Part shown: piece by piece, positions 11,627 to 22,690 of the stretch
Layout: each line of letters starts with the position of its first letter
Position numbering within the stretch: position 1 is the stretch's first letter
Assembly (NCBI RefSeq): GCF_004115215.2
Contig: NW_024396724.1
Span: 1,345,964 to 1,409,963 of the forward strand
DNA length: 64,000 nucleotides
Direction of reading: 5' to 3'
Origin: Ornithorhynchus anatinus
Taxonomy: Eukaryota; Chordata; Mammalia; Monotremata; Ornithorhynchidae
Program-made: the position numbers and the translations under genes
Notes under the pieces: generated by a model
What the model was told of the DNA's origin: nothing
What the model saw: the letters and a program-made list of their open reading frames with translations, nothing else
Database searches by the model: none

Positions 11627-11915
11627 AAATGGCATGGAATAGCAGATAGAGCACAGGCCTTAGAGTCAGATGTTCATGGGTTCTAATCTCAGGACTGCCA
11701 CTTTTCTGCTGTGAGACCTTGGGCAAGTCACTCCACTTGTCTGTACCTTAGTTCCCTCACTTGTAAAATGAGGATTGAGACTGTGAGTCCCATTTGGGTC
11801 AGGGACTGTGTCTCACTGATTTGCTTTTATCCTATTCAGTGTTTAGTACATTGCCTTGCACTTAGCATTTAACAGATGAAACAATTATTACAATTATTAT
11901 TATTATTGTTGCCAT
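11627..11915 (+). repeat. MON-type SINE
   Basis: Head AAATGGCATGGAATAGCAG, T-arm-like GTTCATGGGTTCTAATC, end ATTTAACAGATGAAACAATT. Moderately diverged. Confidence 0.85.
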
Positions 11916-12603
11916 TATCATTTTACTCTCCCAAGGAATTTATACCAGACCCTTCACAAAGTGTTAAATAAATATCCTTGTCTAATTGATAAGCCATGGG
12001 GTAGCCATCGGCCACCTGATTCTATCTCAAATGTATTTCCGGTCAGAGCTTAATCCTTCATACATTTATTACTGACAACAATGTCATTAATTTAGGACTT
12101 CCTATATTCTAGGAGCTTTAGTAGTTGTAAGGTAGTTATATGTAGTATAAGTAGTTATATGAGATCAAACCCCGTGTCCCTTTTGGGACTTTCAATCTCT
12201 TTCTAAACAATCTGTCTTTTTCAGTAGTGCACAACCTTCCAGTCCACTTCTCCCCAGAAAAGGGCCAGATGGAACCTGCTCCTCCACACTCCATGTTCTT
12301 CCATCCACACTCTCCCTACCTCACTGTCCACATTAGCCCTCAAGGGGGAGTCACATCTAGAAAGTCCCAAGTGTGGCCTCTGTGTTCTCCCTGCTCTTCA
12401 TTCCTCCTTCCCAGGAGACCGAGTGAGCATCCCAGATGGCAACGCTCAGCACCATTTGGAAAAAACTAGTGAAATAACCAGTAGGAACATTTATTTAATT
12501 TTAATCCCTTACCTCTCTTTACAGCAAGCTTGATTGGATTTTTTTCCAAGTTCTTCATTTCATTCAATCTAGCAGTCTTACCTACTAAGGGCTGACTGAG
12601 TAC
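11916..12603. other. No gene recognised
   Basis: AT-rich single-copy sequence. The short open frame at 12227-12469 has no family resemblance and no paralogous support. The last part may be a degraded L2. Confidence 0.4.
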
Positions 12604-12860
12604 TAATAATAATAATGTTGGTATTTGTTAAGCGCTTACTATGTGCCGAGCACTGTTCTAAGCGCTGGGGTAGACATAGGGGAATCAGGTTGTCCCACGT
12701 GGGGCTCACAGTCTTAATCCCCATTTTACAGATGAGGGAACTGAGGCACAGAGAAGTTAAGTGACTTGCCCACAGTCACACAGCCAAGTGGCAGAGCTGG
12801 GATTCGAACTCATGAGCCCTGACTCCAAAGCCCATGCTCTTTCCACTGAGCCATGCATGC
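12604..12860 (-). repeat. MON-1 SINE, young
   Basis: Almost identical by eye to the copy at 22300-22573, sharing the unusual GTAGACATAGGGGAATCAGG, so both come from one recent source subfamily. Confidence 0.93.
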
Positions 12861-12935
12861 TGAGCACCTGGGAGAGCACCATTATACTATGACCCACATT
12901 CCCTGTCCTCGAGGAACTTACCCTCTAATGGGTGC
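12861..12935 (-). repeat. L2 LINE remnant
   Basis: GAGCACCTGGGAGAGCACC and GTCCTCGAGGAACTTACCC are decayed L2 3' sequence in reverse. It is interrupted on its left by the MON. Confidence 0.5.
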
Positions 12936-13529
12936 ATTATTATTAAGAATTGAACGTTTAGGTGGTGTTCAGGCATTTTGGAGGCTACATTTTGAGATGA
13001 CCATTCATAGTAAGTGTAAGCTTGAAGCAAATCAAGTAACCGTCCGGATAATACTCTCTTTCCCCTGTGACTGTTATGGTCTGTGTATCCTCTCGGTTCT
13101 ACTTCACTCTAATGGGGCTGGGGAGATGCCAGATATGCATCACTGCTGAGAGCGAACAGTCCTTGAGTTTAGGATCATTCCAAAAAGAAACAGTGTAGCT
13201 CCTCATCTCTACAGCCCTTCTGTCAAGCCCAGTGATTTGTGATCTTCATACTGATCCTTTATTTATTAATTTTTTGACACTCTTTGCTATCAGCCATAGG
13301 GCTATTTGATTTCGTGATAATCTCCTCTTTCTTGAACAGTGGTGAAAAGGTGGGACATTTTCCACTTTAGAGCAATCACATCTCTACTTTACAAACTGTT
13401 ACTCTGATTGAATCCCCTCTGATGATCTCTTTTTTTTTCCTAGTCAGGCAGTGTTTCTCTTTGATTATTCAGTTTTGGGTTGATTGGATTTTTGCTCTCT
13501 GGAACACTTTTACCCAAGCCTCTAGTCTT
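12936..13529. other. No gene recognised
   Basis: Single-copy sequence without a credible frame or known repeat. Confidence 0.35.
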
Positions 13530-13895
13530 GTCTTATGCTATCGAGTCATCTTTTATCCATTGCGTCTTCATGAATAGATCTCTTGCAGAATGCCCCACCT
13601 CCATCTTTAGTTGATCTGGGAGGTGTACCCATACAGTTTTCTTGGTAAAAATACAGAAGTGGTTTACCATTGCCTCCTTCCATGTGGTAAACCTGAGTCT
13701 TTGCTCTCGCATTCTCCCAGGACACTGCTGCCCAACACAGGTGAGTTTTGACTTGTAGCAGATTGTCTCCCAATCACTAGCCACTGCCCAAATTAGGAAT
13801 GGAATGGATGTGCCTCTGCTTGACTCTCCCTCCCTTAGTCGAAGCTGGTAGAGTTCTGGGAAATCTCCAGGTGTGACCCTGAGAGGTTGAGCCTA
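13530..13895 (-). repeat. RTE/BovB-related 3' fragment
   Basis: The sequence TTTTCTTGGTAAAAATACAG followed by GTGGTTTACCATTGCCTCC is shared in reverse with 33770-34135, which ends in a BovB-like tail. It is a short 3' fragment or a non-autonomous relative using the same tail. Confidence 0.6.
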
Positions 13896-14009
13896 AAACA
13901 GTGTTTTAGATTGATCTAAAACAGTCTCCCCATTTCATGTACCAAGCAATTTGGTTTTGAGCTATTTTTAAATGGATCACTTTCTTATAGCATAGTCACA
14001 GTAGCTGGG

Positions 14010-14265
14010 GAAGCGTGGTTTAATGGATAGAGCATGGGTCTGGGAGTCGGAAGGACATGGGTTCTGATCCCGGCTCCACCACATGTCTACTTTGTGGTAC
14101 CTTTGGCAAGCCACTTAAATCTCTGGGACTCATCTGTCATATGAGATTAAGCAAGTGAGCCCTATGTGGGATAGGGACTGTGTCCAACTAGATTAACCTG
14201 TATCTGCCACAGTGCTTAGAACAGTGTTTGGCAGGAGTTTTGCAATTGCCATAGTTATTATTAGC
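14010..14265 (+). repeat. MON-type SINE
   Basis: Head GGGAAGCGTGGTTTAATGG, end GCCATAGTTATTATTAGC, with small internal losses around the CTCATCTGT core. Confidence 0.85.
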
Positions 14266-14488
14266 AGCAGGAGTATCATGTTTGAGAGGGACACATGGTG
14301 ATCTTCATAGCAATAGGCTTTGAGAAAGTACAGAATACAGAGGCTACCTGTACCCTGACCACAAGTAGCTTTCAGGCTAACAGGGGAGATGGATCACATC
14401 ATCCTTCGGGGGGATGGATGTTGGGGTGGAAGGGGGCAAGAGATGGTAGTATCCCTATTTTACAAGTGAGGAAGCTGAGGCTGAGAAT

Positions 14489-14723
14489 AAAAATAATTAT
14501 CCTATTTGTTGAGCACTTACGACGTGCAAAACACTGTTCTAAGAGCTGGGGTTGATACAAGGTAATCAGTTTGTCCCACGTGGGGCTCACACTCTTAATC
14601 CCCATTTTACAAATGAGGTAACTGAGGCACAGAGAAGTTAAGTGACTTGCCCAAAGTCATACAGCTCATAAGTGGCAGAGGCAGGATTAGAACCCATGAC
14701 CTCTGACACTGAAGCCTGTGCTC
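14489..14723 (-). repeat. MON-1 SINE
   Basis: Tail AATAAAAATAATTATCC to AAGCCTGTGCTC, lacking the extreme head. A short extra MON scrap (TATTTTACAAGTGAGG) precedes it at 14456. Confidence 0.88.
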
Positions 14724-14727
14724 ATTT

Positions 14728-14904
14728 TTCTGGGCCTCAGTTACCTCATCTGTAAAATGGGGATTAAGAGTGTGAGCCCCCTGTGGGACTTGTGTCCAAT
14801 CTGATTAACTTGTATTTACCTCAGGGCTAGTGAACAGTTCTGGGCATAAAGTAAGTGCTTAACAGGTATTATTATTATTGTTGTTGTTGCTGTTGTTATT
14901 ATTA
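14728..14904 (+). repeat. MON SINE 3' half
   Basis: Begins TTCTGGGCCTCAGTTACC and ends with a mixed ATT/GTT tail. It lies head to head with the preceding reverse copy. Confidence 0.82.
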
Positions 14905-14983
14905 AGGTGCTTAAACTCTGATGGGGGAGAGAAGTATAAAATGAATTACTACTGAAGTGGTCCAAATAAATAATTTAATTTAT

Positions 14984-15067
14984 ATCTGTTCTGGGTTTTA
15001 GTATAGTGCCTGGCACAAAGTAAGTGCTTAACAAATACCACAGTTCTTATTATAATTATTATTATTT
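14984..15067 (+). repeat. MON SINE 3' scrap
   Basis: GTAAGTGCTTAACAAATACC plus an ATT tail only. Confidence 0.7.
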
Positions 15068-15529
15068 AATTTGTATTACTACATGAATGTGCAACAAGTT
15101 CATAAGTTACAGAGTGGATTGAAGTGATGGTAAGGCTCAGGCTCCCGGGAAGTAATCAGGAAAGGTTTTTTGTTTCCAGCTCTGCTAGAAGGTTTAATTT
15201 ATTCATGAAATGATCACAGTGGCAGAATGCAACTCTCAGTTCAACTTCCTAAACCAGTACCAGGCATCACTATCTTCCAACAATTTGTTTCCTCTCTGCC
15301 ACGACTTACCAGGAAATACCCCAACTGCGATTACTATTACTCTCTCATGCACTTATTCCAGTGCTCTGTACATTCTGTTACTATCAATATTAAATTTCAT
15401 TATTACTACAACTATTAGTTCTACTATTATCTTCTCCAAAATACAACCCCTCCCAACCCTCCCCCGCCCACCTGGTCTATAAAACATTAAAAGACTTAAT
15501 TTAGACTTGAAGTGTTTAGTAGTTTTTGG
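15068..15529. other. No gene recognised
   Basis: Single-copy, pyrimidine-rich. The two overlapping short frames at 15210-15482 look like chance. Confidence 0.35.
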
Positions 15530-15677
15530 GGCTCCCAATAAGTGCGCAGTCAGTATGTTTAGACTGAAAGCTCTCTTTGAAGAGGGATCATATCTACAAA
15601 CGCTGCTGAATTCTGCCAAGTACTTAGTGCAGTGTTTGGGATGCAGTAGGAACTTAATAAATACTATTGAATGATTT
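15530..15677 (+). repeat. L2 LINE 3' end, degraded
   Basis: AAGTACTTAGTGCAGTGTTTG and TTAATAAATACTATTGAATG identify it. Confidence 0.65.
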
Positions 15678-15696
15678 GTACATTAATTAGGGTCAA

Positions 15697-15790
15697 TCAA
15701 TGGTATTATTGAGCACCTATTGTTCAGAGTTCACAAACACCCCATTTACTATTAGAATACTCTACTAAGCCCTTGGGAGGGAAGAAGATG
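15697..15790 (-). repeat. L2 LINE 3' remnant
   Basis: GTCAATCAATGGTATTATTG and CTACTAAGCCCTTGGGAGG, in reverse. Confidence 0.6.
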
Positions 15791-15866
15791 TAATAATAAC
15801 CACAACTGGGTATTTTTTAAGCATTTACTCTGGGCCAGGCTCTGTACTAAGTGCTGGTTACAAGGA
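15791..15866 (-). repeat. MON SINE 3' scrap
   Basis: ATAATAACCACAACTGGGTA and GTACTAAGTGCTGG, in reverse, abutting the next MON. Confidence 0.6.
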
Positions 15867-15867
15867 A

Positions 15868-16149
15868 AGCAGCATGGTGTAGGGTATAGAGCACGGGTCT
15901 GGGAGTCAGAAAGCCATGGGTTCTAATAACTGCTCTGCCACTTGTCTGCTGTGTGATCTTGGGCTAGTCACTTGACTTCTCTGAGCCTCAGTTACCTCAT
16001 TTGTGAAATGGAGATCGAGACTGTGAGGCCCACGTGGGACAAGGACAATGTCCAACCTGATTTGCTTGTTTCCTCCCCAGTGCTAAATACAATACCTGGC
16101 ACATAGTAAGCACTTAACAAATACCAGAATTTTCATTATTATTATTACA
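15868..16149 (+). repeat. MON-1 SINE, full length
   Basis: Head AAAGCAGCATGGTGTAGGG to ATACCAGAATTTTCATTATT. Confidence 0.9.
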
Positions 16150-16504
16150 GGCAAATCACGTTGATGTCCAACTCGTGGAATGCCTAGGGCAGTTCTTCAG
16201 TCAGAATCCTAAATCCCTGGCACCAGTAGCAAGATCTAGATCTAGAACTCAGACCTCCCGATACTCTAAACTGTCTACTTCCCCTGGGACAAACAGCAGG
16301 GCATCTTGTCCTACTACCAGTGGGTTTTAATCAGCCACCATATTTGGTAAATATTTTGTGGGTCCAGAGAAGGATCCCTTCTGTAATTAGCTTAACAATG
16401 AGGTGGGTTGTATGAATACCATTGGAACAAATGTGGGATTTGTGCATTTTCACAATTTGATATCATGTTCAATAGATACAGACACCTATATCATATGCTT
16501 TGCT
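16150..16504 (+). other. V1R duplicon upstream flank, unit 3
   Basis: Matches the flanks of units 2 and 4 (CTCGTGGAATGCCTAGGGC, ATATTTTGTGGGTCCAGAG, GGAACAAATGTGGG). Confidence 0.65.
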
Positions 16505-16592
16505 CTTTTCCACCCCAGTGCTTAGTACAGTGTCTGGCCCATAGTAAGTGCTTAACAAGTACCACAGTTGCAATTATGATTATTATTATCTT
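16505..16592 (+). repeat. MON SINE 3' end
   Basis: Same ancestral insertion as 9945-10038 and 30819-30912, here with GTAAGTGCTTAACAAGTACC. Confidence 0.75.
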
Positions 16593-16765
16593 GAGCCAGT
16601 TGTCTTTCTGTGTCTTGTTGTGTGCATGTGTGTGTGTCTGTGTCTCTGTGTGTGTATGTTTGCTTGTTTGTGTGTCTTCCCACTGCAACTTCTAACCTTC
16701 CCCATTCCCCAGACCAGGTAACTTTGAATGAAGTCTCACGACGTTCCTGCTAAGAATCCCAGAGA

Positions 16766-16929
16766 AAGGATGCCACCAAGATAACTTATGGCATCCTGCT
16801 TCTGCTACAGATCATTAATAGCATCAGGAGGAATGTATTCCTCCTCCTGGCTTATGCTCATGGGGTCTACACCAGCCACAAAATGTACCCTTTAGACTAG
16901 ATTCTCTTGCCACTGGTCTTGGCCAATCT
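16766..16929 (+). pseudogene. V1R pseudogene 3, N-terminal stub
   Basis: Only the first 55 codons or so of a V1R remain: TYGILLLLQIINSI, RRNVFLLLAYAHGV, SHKMYPLD. The start codon has become AGG (16766-16768), and an in-frame TAG follows MYPLD where siblings read MYPLDLIL. After GCCAATCT the sequence changes abruptly to L2 at about 16931; the receptor from TM2 onward is gone. The splice acceptor CCCATTCCCCAG is still present (ends 16712), again 53 nt before the start position. Confidence 0.85.
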
Positions 16930-16930
16930 C

Positions 16931-17378
16931 ACCTGTCTTGCAGCTGATCCCTAGCTCACATCCTGCCTCTGGCCTGGAACGTCCTCCCTCCTCTAATCTT
17001 ACAACCACTCTCCCCGCTGCTTCAAAACCTTTTTGAAGGCACATCTCCTCCAAGAGGCCTTCCCAGACTAAGTCCCACTTTTCCTCATCTCCCACTATCT
17101 GACTTCCTCCCTGTGCTCTTCCCCCCTCCAATCTGAAGGCACTGAAGTACATACCTGAAATTTTATTTATCCCTTTTCATTTCCCCACTCCCTACCCCAA
17201 AGCAATTGTGAACATAACTGTAATTTTATTTATATGTATTGATGTCCGTCTCCCTGACTCTAGAGTGTGAGCTCTTTGTGGTCAGGGAATGTCACTGTTT
17301 ATTCTTGCATTGTACCTTCCCAAGAGCTTAGTACAGTGTTCTGCACATAGTAAATTCTCAAAATATACGACTGATTGG
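16931..17378 (+). repeat. L2 LINE 3' part joined to V1R stub
   Basis: Carries the late ORF2 segment (CTCTGGCCTGGAACGTCC; CTCCAAGAGGCCTTCCCAG) and the 3' end GCTTAGTACAGTGTTCTGC. It replaces the rest of the V1R exon, by insertion plus deletion or by recombination. Confidence 0.82.
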
Positions 17379-17456
17379 TATGAATGAATTACTGGTCCAT
17401 CACATATGACAGAACAGATGATGTAATTAAAATGGAGCAGTTTGGGGGAGGAGAGA

Positions 17457-17737
17457 CAGCATGGCGTAGTGGATAGAGCACAAGCCTGTGAGTCAGTAGG
17501 TCATGGGTTCTAATCTTGGCTCTGCCACTTGTCTGCTGTGAGACCTTGGACAAGCCACTTCATTTCTCTGTGCTTCTGTTTTCTCATCTGAAAAATGGGG
17601 ATTGAGACTGTGAGCCCCATGTGGGACAGGAGCTGTGTTCAAACCAATTTGCTTGTATCCACACCAGTCCTTAATACAGTGCCTGGCACATAATAAGTGC
17701 ATAAACAGATACTATTAATATTATTATTATTATGAAC
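17457..17737 (+). repeat. MON-1 SINE, full length
   Basis: Head GACAGCATGGCGTAGTGG to an ATTATTATTATT tail. It interrupts V1R 3' flank sequence. Confidence 0.9.
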
Positions 17738-18229
17738 AATGGTGGGAATGACCACATGGGGTTTTAGGGGGAGAAAGAAGCAGGGCGTTTGATGGTTATG
17801 ACTCACATTTACATCTCAGCAGGCAGCAATGGGAAGACAGATGAGTCTTTACTCATAGGGGCTGGAAGAGAGAATGGGATCCAAAGCCAGGAGTTTGGGA
17901 AAGGCATCCTAAGGTCCGGGTCTGGTATGGGATAAGGTAGTGGGACTAGTGAGGGAAGTCGAACCTCCTTCCCAAACTCCTTGAGCACAAGGACTATATT
18001 TCCTACTGCCATTGTCCTCACCCACATGCTTTTTACAGTGCTCTGCAGGCAGTAGGTATTAAGTTATTATTCCTTGAAATTTTATCTCAGTATGTTGTAA
18101 ACTGCTAGAAGGCAGGCATCATGTCAAATACAATTGAATGAATGAATATTTTATAATTCTATTATACTCCCTCAAGCGCCAATGTCCTTGGAGGTGCTTT
18201 CCCTAGCAATGGGAATTGATGTTCTGGTA
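17738..18229 (+). other. V1R 3' flank, unit 3
   Basis: Matches 4035-4500 and 23080-23650 (GGTGGGAATGACCAC, GGGGGAGAAAGAAGCAGG). It includes an old L2 scrap near 17985-18060. No gene. Confidence 0.55.
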
Positions 18230-18488
18230 AAGAAGCAGCAAGACCTAGTGGGAAGACCTTACCCCTGGTAGTTAGAAGACCTGAATTCTAAACCCAGTTC
18301 CACCTCATGACTGCTGTATGACCATTGGGGAAGTCACCTAATTACTATGAGTCAGTTATCTCATTGTGAAACGGGTATTAAAACTCTGAGCCCTTTGTGG
18401 GTCAGGGACGATGTTCGAACTGATTAGCTTGCATCCATCCCAGCGCTGTGAAGAGCTCCAGCTATATAGTAAAGTCCTAACAAATATT
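18230..18488 (+). repeat. MON-type SINE, old
   Basis: AAGAAGCAGCAAGACCTAG to AGTCCTAACAAATATTTA. Orthologous position to 4529-4765. Confidence 0.78.
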
Positions 18489-18619
18489 TAAAAAACAAAA
18501 CAAAAACACCTGAAGCTTTTGATGCTGTCCCTTTTTGACTCCTTTAGGTTAGGAAACTGTATGAGGGCTCGTTACAGCTCTCAGAGCTTTCCCCAACTGA
18601 ATCAATACAGATAAAATGT

Positions 18620-18892
18620 GAAGCAGTGTTGCCAAGTGGAAAGAGCACGGGAGTCAGAGGACATGAGTCCTAATTCCGGCTCCACCATTTGGCTGCTGTA
18701 TGACCTTGGGGAAGTCACTGAGCTTCTTTTTGTCACAGTTATCCCGTCTGTAAAACTAGGGTTAAATTCTGCTCCCTGCAGTTGAGACTGTGAGCTCAAT
18801 GTTGGGTAATGACTTTGTCCAGCCAGACTATCTGGTGTCTGCCCCAATGCTTAGAACAGTGCTTGACATGCAATAAGTGCTTAATAGATACT
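18620..18892 (+). repeat. MON-type SINE, old
   Basis: GAAGCAGTGTTGCCAAGTGG to TTAATAGATACTC. Position equals 4899-5185. Confidence 0.8.
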
Positions 18893-18957
18893 CTAAAAAT
18901 CTCTATCTCCCTCCCCAATCAGAAGCCTCAATAGCTAGTATAACACTAGATTACAGA

Positions 18958-19120
18958 GGGAGGAGGCAGAACATCTTAATGGGAAGAGCTCAGGCCTGGA
19001 AATCAGGAGACCAGCATTCTAGTAATGGCCCTTCCCCTGTTATGTGACCAAGGGCTAATAAAGTATGCTTTCTGCATCTCCATTTCCTCATCCGAGACGC
19101 AAGGAGGAGATCCCTGTCCT
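18958..19120 (+). repeat. MON-type SINE 5' part, old
   Basis: GGAGGAGGCAGAACATCTT to CCATTTCCTCATCC. This copy is the equivalent of 5246-5545. Confidence 0.65.
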
Positions 19121-19256
19121 CTTTCCCTCTTATACTGATTATGATGTGATAGTTGTGATTTTTGTTATTACTATGGTTGTAGCTGGGAATATAAGGAAAT
19201 GCCAGAGATAGTCATTAGCTCAGATGGTAAGAATGGGAATATTATTGACTGATACT

Positions 19257-19494
19257 GGTGGGAGTCAGAGGTCATGGGTTCGAATACTGGAACTGCCACT
19301 TGTCAGCTGTGTGACTATGGGCAAGTTACTTCAATTCTCTGTGCCTCAGTTACCTCATCTGTAAAATGGGGAATCGGGATTAAGACTATGAGCCTCAGGT
19401 GGGACAACCTGATTACCCTTGTTTCTTCCCCAGCGCTTAGAACAGTGCTCTGCACATAGTAAGCACTTAACAAATACCAACATTATTATTAAAT
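19257..19494 (+). repeat. MON-1 SINE, young, head missing
   Basis: Begins GGGAGTCAGAGGTCATGGG and ends AAATACCAACATTATTATTA. Confidence 0.9.
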
Positions 19495-19687
19495 GATAGA
19501 TCACAAAAAGTGTATTTGGATCCCAAAATTGCTTCCAGTTTCTTCAGTTTTTGATGCTCCTCAATCCTCCACCCTGTGACAACACAAGAAACAGGTAACA
19601 TAAAGATCTCTGGGTTGTTCAGTCCCCAGCTAATGGGCTGCAGAGGAGAAGATCCCTGTCATCCTTTCTTCTTAGACTGTGAGCCCC

Positions 19688-21968
19688 AAAGACCCAAAGT
19701 CACCACTCCCCCTCTTGTCTCCCCCCCGCCAACCCTCTTCCCTACTTTCCCATCTTTCTCTGCAGTATCCTCAGAGGAGATCTCCTCCCTCCTCGCAAGT
19801 GCCACCCCCTCCACCTGTGCCTAGGTCTCCATTCCCGCTCACCTTATAAAAACCATCACCCCTGCCCTCCTACCTTCCTTAACTTCTATCTTTAACCATT
19901 CAATCTCCAATGGCTTCTTCCCCTCTGGCTTCCTCATCCTAAAAAAAAAACCTCTCTCGGTCCCACTTCCCTTTCCAGTTATCGCTCTATCTCCCTACTA
20001 CCCTTCCTTTCCAAGATCCTAGAATGAGTCGTCTACACTCGCTGCTTAGAATTCCTTAACTTCCATTCTCTCCTGGACCCCCTCCAATCTGGCTTCCATC
20101 CCTTCCACTCTACCGAGATTGCTCTCTGTAAGGTCACCCATGACCTCCTTCTTGCCACATCCAATGGCTCCTACTCTATTCTAATCCTCCTTGACCTCTC
20201 AGCTGCCTTTGACACTGTCGATCATCCCCTTCTCCTCCACACCTTATCTCACCTTATCTCACCTTAGCTTCACGGACTCGATGCTCTCCTGGTTCTCCTC
20301 TTATCTCTCTGGCTGGTCATTCCCCGTCTCCTTCGCAGGCACCTCCTCCCCCTCCCATCCTCTAGCTGTTGGAGTTCCTCAAGGGTCAGTTCTTGGCCCT
20401 CTTCTGTTCTCCATCTACACTCATTCCCTCGGTGTACTCATCCGCTCTCACGGCTTCAACTATCATCTCTATGCAGATGACACACAGATCTACATCTCTG
20501 CCCCTGTCCTCTCCTCCTCCCTTCAAGCTCGTATCTCCTCCTGCCTCCAGGACGTCTCTACCTGGATGTCTGCCCACCACTTAAAACTCAACATGACCAA
20601 AACTGAGCTCCTCATCTTCCCTCCCAAACCAGGTCCTCTCCCACACTTCCCTATCACCATGGACGGTACAACCATCCTTCCCGTCTCTCAGGCCCGCAAC
20701 CTCGGTGTCATCTTTGACTCGGCTCTCTCGTTCACCCCACACATTAATTAATGTTGGCATTTGTTAAGCGCTTACTATGTGCAAAGCACTGTTCTAAGCG
20801 CTGGGGAGGATACAAGGTGATCAGGTTGTCCCACGTGGGGCTCACAGTCTTAATCCCCATTTTACAGATGAGGTAACTGAGGCACAGAGAAGTGAAGTGA
20901 CTTGCCCAAAGTCACACAGCTGACAAGTGGCCGAGCCGGAATATGAACCCATGATCTCTGACTTCCCAACCCGTGCTCTTTCCACTGAGCCACGCTGCTT
21001 CTCTTCAATCCGTTACCAAAACCTGACGGTCTCACCTTTATAATATCGCCAAGATCCACCCTTTCCTCTCTACCCAAACGGCTACCTTACTGCTACAGGG
21101 TCTCGTAATATCCCGGCTAGATTACTGTGTCAGCCGTCTCTCTGATCTCCCTTCCTCCTCTCTCTCCCCGCTCCAGTCTATTCTTCACCCCACTGCCTGG
21201 CTCATCTTCCTGCAGAAACGCTCTGGGCATGTCACTCCCCTTCTTAAAAACCTCCAGTGGTTGCCTATCTCCACACAAAACAAAAACTTCTCACTCTAGG
21301 CTTCAAGGCTCTCCATCACCTTGCTTCTTCCTACCTCTCTTCCTTTCTCTCTTTCTACTGCCCACCCTGCATGCTCTGCTCCTCTGCCTCCCACCTCCTC
21401 ACCGTCCCCCGTTCTCGCCTATCCTGCCGTCGACCCCTGGGCCACGTACTTCCGCGGTCCTGGCATGCCTTCCCTCCTCACCTCTGCCAAACTAATTCTC
21501 TTCCCCTCTTCAAAACCCTACTTAAAGCTCACCTCCTCCAAGAGGCTTTCCAAGACTGAGCTCCCCTTTTCCCTCTGCTCCCTCTACACACCCCCATTCA
21601 CCTCTCCACAGCTAAACCCTCTTCTCCCCCCTTTCCCTCTGCTCCTCTCCCTCTCCTGTCCCATCCCCTCAACAATGTACTCGTTCGCTCAACTGCATAT
21701 ATCTTCATTACCCTATTTATTTTGTTGAGGAAATGTACATCACCTTGATTCTATTCATTTGCTATTATTTTAATGAGATGTTCTTCCCCTTGATTCTCTT
21801 TATTGCTATTGTTCTTGTCTGTCTCCCCCGAGTAGACTGTAAGCCCGTCAAAGGGCAGGGACTGTCTCTATCTGTTACTGATTTGTACATTCCAAGCGCT
21901 TAGTACAGTGCTTTGCAAATAGTAAGCGCTCAATAAATACTATTGAATGAATGAATGAATGAATGAAT
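19688..21968 (+). repeat. L2 LINE, longest copy here, with nested MON
   Basis: The longest L2 in the window. Open stretches read [19 protein letters not shown], the RT motif [11 protein letters not shown] (about 20461-20495) and [15 protein letters not shown], and later PTSLPFSLST and LLFSIYTHS-type segments. It ends with the usual L2 tail and a TGAA run at 21950-21968. Stops and frame changes are scattered, so it is not active. It inserted into an old MON: GACTGTGAGCCCC ends at 19687 and GTGGAACAGGGACTG resumes at 21969. A MON is nested at 20749-21005. Confidence 0.88.
20749..21005 (-). repeat. MON-1 SINE inside L2
   Basis: TTAATGTTGGCATTTGTTAAG to GCCACGCTGCTTCTC. The L2 reading resumes at TTCAATCCGTTACC. 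Confidence 0.92.
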
Positions 21969-22299
21969 GTGGAACAGGGACTGTTTTCCATCTGAAAAGC
22001 TTATATCCAGTCCAGTCATTTGTACAAAAGAAGTGTTTAATAAAGGTCATCATTATTGTCATTGTTATTGTTATCATTATCGGTGGTGGTGTTGCAGCTG
22101 TTCTTGGTGGAAATTTAAGGAAAGCACTGAGAAAATCAGTTGCTGAGATCTTCATAATGGGTACATTATTCAGTGATACTGGAGGCAAAGGATGAATTGC
22201 GTAACTTGTATATGGTTCCTAAAATTGCTTCCCATCCCTTCACCATCTGATGCCACTTAGTTGTCGTTAATTGAGTTGTTACAGTGTGGAATCACTAAT

Positions 22300-22573
22300 T
22301 AATAATAATAATAATAATAATAATGTTGGTATTTGTTAAGCGCTTACTATGTGCCGAGCACTGTTCTAAGCGCTGGGGTAGACATAGGGGAATCAGGTTG
22401 TCCCACGTGGGGCTCACAGTCTTAATCCCCATTTTACAGATGAGGGAACTGAGGCACGGAGAAGTTAAGTGACTTGCCCACAGTCACACAGCCGACAAGT
22501 GGCAGAGCTGGGATTCGAACTCATGAGCCCTGACTCCAAAGCCCGTGCTCTTTACACTGAGCCACGCTGCTTA
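22300..22573 (-). repeat. MON-1 SINE, young
   Basis: Sister of 12604-12860, with a longer (AAT) run of about nine units at its left end. Confidence 0.93.
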
Positions 22574-22690
22574 GTATCAGGACCTCTGGGTACCTTGATC
22601 CCAGGCTGATGACCAGTAGTGGTCCTGGTCTGGGTGTCAGAACTGATTAATGCTCAATGAGCTATTCATTCACCCACATGCACTAATCAC
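22574..22690 (+). promoter_or_regulatory. Truncated V1R promoter block, copy 5
   Basis: CAGGACCTCTGGGTA through CCCAGGCTGATGACC, GTGTCAGAACTGATTAATGC and GAGCTATTCATTCAC match the upstream half of the promoter block, including the position of the AP-1-like motif. The TATA-like box and the donor are missing: an L2 follows at once, and beyond it the sequence resumes in V1R 3' flank. Confidence 0.45.

Noticed and set aside
15210-15619. Overlapping frames near 15.2-15.6 kb
   Set aside because: Short, on both strands, no motif, no paralogue; chance frames.
20191-21728. Long open stretches as host genes
   Set aside because: They read L2 reverse transcriptase ([19 protein letters not shown]) and are broken by stops and a MON insertion.
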